This document shows, piece by piece, positions 6,542 to 10,461 of a DNA stretch of 10,461 bases. Position 1 is the stretch's first letter. The number at the start of each line of letters is the position of its first letter. The stretch comes from DAIRVC01 sp036803025. Its GTDB lineage: Bacteria > Chloroflexota > Anaerolineae > Anaerolineales > E44-bin32. Location: NCBI GenBank assembly GCA_036803025.1, contig DAIRVC010000092.1, positions 1 to 10,461 on the forward strand, given 5' to 3'. Below the pieces are notes generated by a model, which saw nothing but the letters and a program-made list of their open reading frames with translations, did no database searches and was not told where the DNA came from. Position numbers and translations under genes: made by a program.

Positions 6542-7469
6542 ATGAGCAATTGGCGCATCCTGGTGACCGACGGGTTGGCCCCGCAGGGATTGGCGTCGCT
6601 GAAGCAGCAGGCCGCGGTGATCGAGGCCGCCAGCCTGGACGAACTGCCCCGCGTGGACGCTGTGATCGTGCGTGGCCGAACGCAGCTGACCGGCGAGCAT
6701 CTCCGCCGCGCCCAGCCGCGCCTGCGCGTCGTCGGCCGGGCGGGTGTGGGTATCGACAACATCGATGTGCAGGCCGCAAGGCAGACGGGTGTGATCGTCG
6801 TCAACGCCCCGAGCGCCACAACCGACGCCGTGGCCGAGCACACGCTGGCGCTGATGCTGGCGCTGGCCCGGCACCTGCCCCAGGCCGACGCCAGCCTGCG
6901 GCGCGGCGAGTGGCGCAAGGATGAGCTTCTGGGCAGCGAGCTGGGTGGAAAGACGCTCGGCCTGATCGGACTGGGCCGCATCGGTGCGGCCGTCGCCCGG
7001 CGGGCAGGCGCACTGGGTATGGCCGTGGTCGCGCACGACCCCTGGGTTCCCGAGTTGGAGATCGCCGAGCGCGGCGCACGTCCGCTCGGCCTCGAGGCGC
7101 TCCTGGCCGAAGCGGACTACGTCAGCCTGCACCTACCTCTTACCCCGGAGACGCGCGGTCTGATCGACGCCCGAGTCCTGGCCGCTCTCCGCCCCGGCGC
7201 CCGCCTGGTGTGCACGGCGCGCGGCGGCCTGATCGACGAAACCGCCCTGCTGGCGGCGCTCGACTCCGGCCGCCTGGCCGGCNNNNNNNNNNGATGTGTT
7301 CGCCGAGGAACCGCCCCGACCCGGGCCGCTCTTGGAGCACCCGGCCGTGATCGTCACGCCGCACATTGCCGCCCAGACCGTCGAGGCGCAGACCCGGGCG
7401 GCGCTGGACATCGCTGCTGAGGTCCTCGCCGCCCTGCGCGGCGAGCGCCTGCGTTGGCAAATCACCTGA
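6542..7469 (+). CDS. D-isomer-specific 2-hydroxyacid dehydrogenase, SerA-like, short form (interrupted by an assembly gap)
   Basis: The gene encodes about 308 residues if the gap is nine bases long. It has the two-domain fold of NAD-dependent D-2-hydroxyacid dehydrogenases. The N-terminal substrate domain shows VGRAGVGIDNID (64-75) and NAPSATTDAVAEH (88-100). The nucleotide domain shows GLGRIG (143-148) with D166 as the likely NAD ribose-binding acid. The catalytic set is R227 in CTARGGL, E256 in DVFAEEP and H274 in TPHIAAQT. The closest match in style is phosphoglycerate dehydrogenase of the serine pathway, but the C-terminal ASB and ACT domains are absent. The substrate could therefore be 3-phosphoglycerate or another 2-hydroxy/2-oxo acid. 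The N run at 7283-7292 shifts the frame by one base. Reading resumes with Asp-Val-Phe at 7293 and stops with TGA at 7467-7469. ATG 6542 was chosen because family homology begins there and it follows the transporter stop; an in-frame ATG at 6470 lies inside the transporter. Confidence 0.88.
7266..7281. repeat. GC-only hairpin abutting the sequence gap
   Basis: CCGGCC, loop GCCT, then GGCCGG forms a perfect 6-bp stem made only of G and C. It ends one base before the N run and lies inside the dehydrogenase coding sequence. It probably has no genetic role but may explain why assembly failed here. Confidence 0.5.
7283..7292. other. Assembly gap (10 N)
   Basis: Ten undetermined bases inside the dehydrogenase gene. 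Before the gap the codons read Leu-Ala-Gly and after it Asp-Val-Phe-Ala-Glu-Glu-Pro. The family normally has about three residues between them (of the form Ala-Ala-Leu), so nine bases would restore the frame. The N run is probably a placeholder and not a measured length. Confidence 0.9.
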
Positions 7470-7488
7470 TTCCACACAAGGAGCCCCG

Positions 7489-8994
7489 ATGGGAGAGAAG
7501 CTTGCCAAACTGAAGGACATTCTGGGAGAGGTCGCTGACCTGCGCGCGGCCGAGTCGGTCCTGGGATGGGACCAGCAGACGTACATGCCCCCCGGGGGCG
7601 CCGACGGACGGGCCATGGTCCTGTCGACGCTCAGCCGTCTTTCCCACGAGCGCTTCGTCAGCGACCAGGTCGGCGAGCTCATCGAGGCGGCCCAGTCCGA
7701 GGTTGCCGCCCAGGGGCCGGACGGCGATGACGTCCGGCTGCTGCGCGTGACCCGCCGTCTCTATGAAAAGGAGCGCAAAGTCCCGGCCGAGTATGTGGCT
7801 GAGTTCAGCCGCATCACCTCCCTGGCCAACCAGACCTGGCAGCAGGCGCGCGCCGAATCGAAGTTCTCCATCTTCCAGGAACACCTGGTTCAGATCGTCA
7901 AGATGCGCCGGCAGTACGCCGACTTCTTCGCACCCTACGACTCGGTCTATGACCCATTGCTCGATGACTTCGAGCCGGGGATGAAAGCGTCCCAGGTCAA
8001 ACAGATCTTCGACGCCCTGCGGCCGCGCCAGGTCGAACTGATCCAGGCTATCGCCTCCAAGGGCCCGGTCGTGGATGATGCGATCCTCTACAAGCACTAT
8101 CCCGAGGATCGACAGTGGACCTTCGGGCTGGAGGCCGCTCAACGCTTCGGCTACGACCTGCAGCGCGGCCGGCAAGACAAATCTGCTCACCCGTTTACGA
8201 CTGATTTCAACACCGGCGACGTGCGCATCACCACGCGCTTCGACGCCGACTACCTGGCCGACGCGCTCTTCAGCACACTGCATGAGACGGGCCATGCGCT
8301 CTACGGACAGGGCATTCCGGCGCGCTTCGATCGGACCCCGCTGGCCGCGGCGCTTTCGCTGGCGGTCCACGAGTCGCAGTCGCGCACCTGGGAGAACCTG
8401 GTCGGCCGCAGCCGCGCCTTCTGGAAGGCCTTCTACGGCCGCCTGCAGGAGCTGTTCCCGGAGAACCTGTCCCAGGTCGACCTGGAGTCTTTCTACCGGG
8501 CGATCAACAAGGTCTCGCCCTCGCTGATCCGCGTCAACGCGGATGAGGCTACCTACAACCTGCACATCATGCTGCGCTTCGAGCTCGAGCTGGCGTTGAT
8601 GGAGGGCACGCTGGCGGTGCCCGACCTTCCGCAAGCCTGGAACAGCCGCATGCAGGAGTACCTCGGGCTGACCCCGCCCAACGACGCCAAGGGTGTGCTC
8701 CAGGACATTCACTGGTCGTTCGGCGGCATTGGCTACTTCCCCACCTACGCGCTCGGCAACCTGGTGGCGGCGCAGTTGTGGGAGACGATCCTCGCAGCCA
8801 TCCCGGACTTGCCGCAGCAGATCGAGCGGGCCGAGTTTGGCGGCCTGCTCCACTGGCTGCGCGAGAATCTGCACAAGCACGGCGCGAAGTTCGAACCGAT
8901 GGAGCTCATCGAACGCGTCACCGGCGCAGCGCTCTCTCCCGAACCGTACTTGCGCTACCTCAAGGGCAAGTACGGCGAGATCTACCGGCTTTAG
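7489..8994 (+). CDS. M32-family metallocarboxypeptidase (carboxypeptidase Taq)
   Basis: A 501-residue cytoplasmic zinc carboxypeptidase, the typical size for the M32 (Taq/Pfu) family, which removes C-terminal residues from peptides. The zinc motif is HETGH at residues 265-269, and the third ligand is E295 in HESQSRTWEN (294-303). H265, H269 and E295 keep the 26-residue HEXXH-to-Glu spacing expected of the family. Other typical segments are SVLGWDQQTYMP (near residue 23), PYDSVYDPLLDDFEPGM (near 149) and IRVNADEATYNLHI (near 347). The ATG at 7489 has AAGGAG at 7478-7483 and lies 19 bases after the dehydrogenase stop. An in-frame ATG at 7366 would extend the protein back into the dehydrogenase gene with unlikely Arg/Pro-rich sequence and is rejected. 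The role is probably general peptide turnover; linkage to the dehydrogenase looks positional only. Confidence 0.95.
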   Translation: MGEKLAKLKDILGEVADLRAAESVLGWDQQTYMPPGGADGRAMVLSTLSRLSHERFVSDQVGELIEAAQSEVAAQGPDGDDVRLLRVTRRLYEKERKVPAEYVAEFSRITSLANQTWQQARAESKFSIFQEHLVQIVKMRRQYADFFAPYDSVYDPLLDDFEPGMKASQVKQIFDALRPRQVELIQAIASKGPVVDDAILYKHYPEDRQWTFGLEAAQRFGYDLQRGRQDKSAHPFTTDFNTGDVRITTRFDADYLADALFSTLHETGHALYGQGIPARFDRTPLAAALSLAVHESQSRTWENLVGRSRAFWKAFYGRLQELFPENLSQVDLESFYRAINKVSPSLIRVNADEATYNLHIMLRFELELALMEGTLAVPDLPQAWNSRMQEYLGLTPPNDAKGVLQDIHWSFGGIGYFPTYALGNLVAAQLWETILAAIPDLPQQIERAEFGGLLHWLRENLHKHGAKFEPMELIERVTGAALSPEPYLRYLKGKYGEIYRL

Positions 8995-9009
8995 AGTCTG
9001 ACCGGCCTA

Positions 9010-9045
9010 CGTTGCGCGCGGCGGCTACGGCAGCCGCGCGCAGCG
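9010..9045 (+). terminator. Strong GC hairpin after the carboxypeptidase gene, possible terminator
   Basis: An inverted repeat with ten perfect pairs (9013-9022 with 9033-9042) extends to 13 pairs with one G-U. It encloses a 10-base loop and begins 16 bases after the TAG stop. No T run follows on either strand, so it is not a classical intrinsic terminator. It could end transcription by another route, protect the mRNA 3' end, or influence the next gene, whose ribosome site begins 13 bases later. Confidence 0.45.
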
Positions 9046-9067
9046 GTCCGGATCGAGCGGAGGCTGA

Positions 9068-9433
9068 ATGACCCTGACGCTGATTCATGACCGGCTGGCG
9101 ACGGCCATCTTGCTGTTCTCCCTCCTGGCCGGCGTATGGGCGCTCGCTTCCGCCCTGCGGCGCCGCGGCGTCGACGGCACGCTATGGGGCATCCTGGCCA
9201 GTGGCGAGCTGCTCTTTGTGGCGCAAGGGCTGATCGGCGCAGTTCAGTGGCTTGCGGGCGCCAGGCCGGAGCGCTCGGTGCACTTGCTGTATGGATTCGT
9301 CACGGCGCTGTCGCTGCCGGCCTACTACGCCTTCAGCCGCGGCCGCGACGACCGGCGCGCTGCCTGGGTGTATGCCGGGCTGTGTCTCTTCCTGGCCGTG
9401 ATCAGCCTGCGCGCCGCCGCAACCGGCGGATGA
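9068..9433 (+). CDS. Small four-helix membrane protein of unknown function
   Basis: A 121-residue protein with four predicted membrane segments at about 11-29, 38-62, 71-89 and 98-116. They are joined by short loops, several of them basic (RRR at 31-33, RGRDDRR at 91-97). The positive-inside pattern suggests both termini face outward, but this is uncertain. A polar pair within the third helix (H72 and Y75, in SVHLLYGF) could be functional. GGAGG at 9059-9063 lies four bases ahead of the ATG and supports this start. I do not recognise a named family. It stands alone between the hairpin at 9010-9045 and the lipoprotein gene, so context gives no clue to its job. Confidence 0.75.
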   Translation: MTLTLIHDRLATAILLFSLLAGVWALASALRRRGVDGTLWGILASGELLFVAQGLIGAVQWLAGARPERSVHLLYGFVTALSLPAYYAFSRGRDDRRAAWVYAGLCLFLAVISLRAAATGG

Positions 9434-9471
9434 GCCCGGCACCGCCCGCCACCATCCCCGCCCCCGACGGC

Positions 9472-9477
9472 TATAAT
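9472..9477 (+). promoter_or_regulatory. Putative -10 box (TATAAT) giving a leaderless transcript
   Basis: A perfect TATAAT ends seven bases before the GTG start at 9485, so transcription would begin at or beside the start codon. There is no -35 hexamer and no ribosome site. The seven-base spacing is the same as between the box at 5167-5172 and the ATG at 5180. Confidence 0.5.
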
Positions 9478-9484
9478 CAACCCC

Positions 9485-10111
9485 GTGCACAGAAGCCCGA
9501 CACGCATGGGGACCCATTCTCCCGGACCTCACACCTCACGCCGGCAACCCGCCGCGGCAGGCTCGCACGTCTGGCGGGGAATGACAGCCGCGGTGCTGCT
9601 CGCCTCGACGGCGCTCGCCTGCCGAGAGAGCGTTGCTCCTTCGCCCGATCCCACGCTGGCCGCGCTGTCGAGCCAGGTCGCCCGTCAGGGAACCCACATC
9701 GCATACCTATCCACCCGCGTCGGCGCCTTGTACAGCCCGGCGACACAGCCTCCGCCCGGCCCTACAGCGTACCTGCCCGTGACGGGTTCCGTCCTGCTCG
9801 AGGAGGGGCGCTGCTGCGTGCTGGGGCTGGCCGGGAACACCGTCGAGATCGAGGCCGCGTTCCAGGCGAGCAGCACCTACGCCGAGGTCACCGAGATGCG
9901 TATCCTGGCCCGGGGCTCGCCGGCCACCTTGGAAGAACTCTCCGATGTGGCCTGGGAGCGATTCCAGCCGTCGAAGACCTTTCTGGCCGACGTGGCTTTG
10001 AACTGGCTCGGCTTCTACGTCTCCGTCCAGTACCGCGACGCCCAGGGCCGCCAGTCCCCGGTCTACAGCGACGACATCTCGATCGAAGGCTTCATCCCCG
10101 CGCCGACCTGA
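9485..10111 (+). CDS. Probable exported lipoprotein or secreted protein, function unknown
   Basis: A 208-residue protein with a long basic N-terminus, a hydrophobic stretch at 33-45 (MTAAVLLASTALA) and a cysteine at 46. The site could be a divergent lipobox (Ala-Leu-Ala-Cys) or a signal peptidase I site (Ala-Leu-Ala). A linker follows (47-95), with a short SSQVARQGTHIAYLSTRV heptad-like segment and then a Pro-rich stretch. Residues 97-205 form a compact beta-rich domain containing an unusual Cys-Cys pair (110-111), VTEMRI (135-140), NWLGFYVSVQYRDAQG (173-188) and SPVYSDDISIEG (191-202). I have the impression of similar domains in Anaerolineae surface proteins but cannot name a family. The GTG start at 9485 fits a leaderless transcript. 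ATG 9506 and ATG 9581 are alternatives, the last giving a signal peptide with no positive charge. It is likely surface-exposed. Confidence 0.7.
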   Translation: MHRSPTRMGTHSPGPHTSRRQPAAAGSHVWRGMTAAVLLASTALACRESVAPSPDPTLAALSSQVARQGTHIAYLSTRVGALYSPATQPPPGPTAYLPVTGSVLLEEGRCCVLGLAGNTVEIEAAFQASSTYAEVTEMRILARGSPATLEELSDVAWERFQPSKTFLADVALNWLGFYVSVQYRDAQGRQSPVYSDDISIEGFIPAPT

Positions 10112-10144
10112 TCCGGCCGGCTTCGGCTGTACCCAAGGTGCCGG

Positions 10145-10461
10145 ATGTCCACTGCAACGACACAATCCATCGTCATCCTCGGGGGCGACCAGACCGGCCA
10201 GGAGCTCCTGCTTGAGGCGCTGCGGGTCCTCGACCCCTCGGTCAGCCGCCTGCCGCTCACTTTTGAGCACTTCGACCTCAGCCTGGAGAACCGCCGCCGC
10301 ACTGCCAATCGGGTCCTGAACGACGCCGCCCGGGCGATGCTGCGCACCGGCTTGGGGCTCAAGGCGGCCACCATCACCCCGGCCGACCCGGACGACGTCG
10401 GCAGCCCGAACGCCATCCTGCGCGAGGCCATCGACGGCAAGGTCATCCTGCGCACCGGCCG
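10145..10461 (+). CDS. Isocitrate/isopropylmalate dehydrogenase-family protein, truncated by the right edge
   Basis: The first 105 codons of a beta-decarboxylating dehydrogenase. The N-terminus reads IVILGGDQTGQELLLEALRVLDP, matching the family's opening beta-alpha unit. There follow FDLSLENRRRT (residues 43-53), GLGLKAATITP (69-79) and VGSPNAILREAIDGKVILRTG (85-105). The Lys-Ala-Ala-Thr-Ile-Thr-Pro segment followed by the SPN-x-x-LR stretch matches NAD- or NADP-dependent isocitrate dehydrogenases of the short, homoisocitrate/IPMDH-like type. These oxidise a 2-hydroxy acid with loss of CO2. The usual Gly-Asp-Gly in the first turn is Gly-Asp-Gln here. The ATG at 10145 has AAGGTG at 10135-10140 four bases upstream and lies 33 bases after the lipoprotein stop. 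The catalytic Tyr, Lys and Asp and the cofactor loop are outside the window, so the substrate cannot be assigned. Confidence 0.85.
   Translation, partial: MSTATTQSIVILGGDQTGQELLLEALRVLDPSVSRLPLTFEHFDLSLENRRRTANRVLNDAARAMLRTGLGLKAATITPADPDDVGSPNAILREAIDGKVILRTG

Noticed and set aside
7366..7488. N-terminal extension of the carboxypeptidase from an upstream in-frame ATG
   Set aside because: It lies inside the dehydrogenase coding sequence and encodes an Arg/Pro/Ser-rich stretch. The ATG at 7489 has a good ribosome site and matches the family length.
7462..8880. Long open frame (472 codons) on the minus strand opposite the carboxypeptidase
   Set aside because: It is antisense to a clear M32 enzyme with HETGH and all family motifs; no domain is seen in the antisense product.
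10109..10144. Short inverted repeat (GCCG-GCTT-CGGC region) between the lipoprotein and dehydrogenase genes
   Set aside because: The stem is only four to five pairs without a T run. Such matches are common by chance at this GC content.
1..10461. tRNA genes, CRISPR arrays, insertion sequences or long direct repeats
   Set aside because: I scanned the intergenic regions, all shorter than about 120 bases, and found no cloverleaf pattern, no regularly spaced repeats and no transposase-like frame.

Overview
This is a GC-rich, densely coded stretch of bacterial chromosome. The 10-N run suggests a draft or metagenome scaffold. Codon use is uniformly GC-biased and I see no transposase, integrase, phage gene, tRNA, rRNA or CRISPR array. 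The gene mix resembles Chloroflexota (Anaerolineae-type) genomes: an M32 carboxypeptidase, a short SerA-like dehydrogenase, a transglutaminase-like operon and an IDH-family enzyme with an 'FDLSLENRR' stretch. Near-consensus TATAAT boxes lying almost on the start codons fit the same picture. The taxonomic guess is from memory of family patterns, not from a search.

Layout: on the minus strand, wecC (635-1918) and wecB (642 to beyond the left edge) overlap by 8 bases. Together they convert UDP-GlcNAc to UDP-ManNAcA for a surface polysaccharide. A 110-base divergent intergenic region (1919-2028) holds a -10-like box for each direction, and everything to its right is on the plus strand.

The first plus-strand block (2029-5171) is a tight three-gene operon. 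It encodes a polytopic membrane protein fused to an endonuclease/exonuclease/phosphatase (EEP) domain, a CX5R tyrosine/dual-specificity-type phosphatase, and a transglutaminase-like Cys-His protein. The genes are separated by 9 bases and then overlap by 4. The combination looks like an uncharacterised membrane-associated system and is the most interesting part of the window.

The second block starts with an MFS transporter (5293-6537) behind a 120-base leader that contains a leaderless 9-codon ORF ending in Pro-Pro-Gly and a perfect 10-base palindrome. It is followed by a D-2-hydroxyacid dehydrogenase related to SerA (6542-7469), which carries a 10-N assembly gap, and then an M32 carboxypeptidase Taq (7489-8994).

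A strong hairpin (9010-9045) separates this block from a small four-helix membrane protein (9068-9433). Next come a probable lipoprotein (9485-10111) with a leaderless-looking promoter and the start of an isocitrate/isopropylmalate dehydrogenase-family gene (10145 to the right edge). Apart from the wecBC pair and the three-gene operon, the neighbours look like ordinary housekeeping or accessory genes with no obvious shared pathway.
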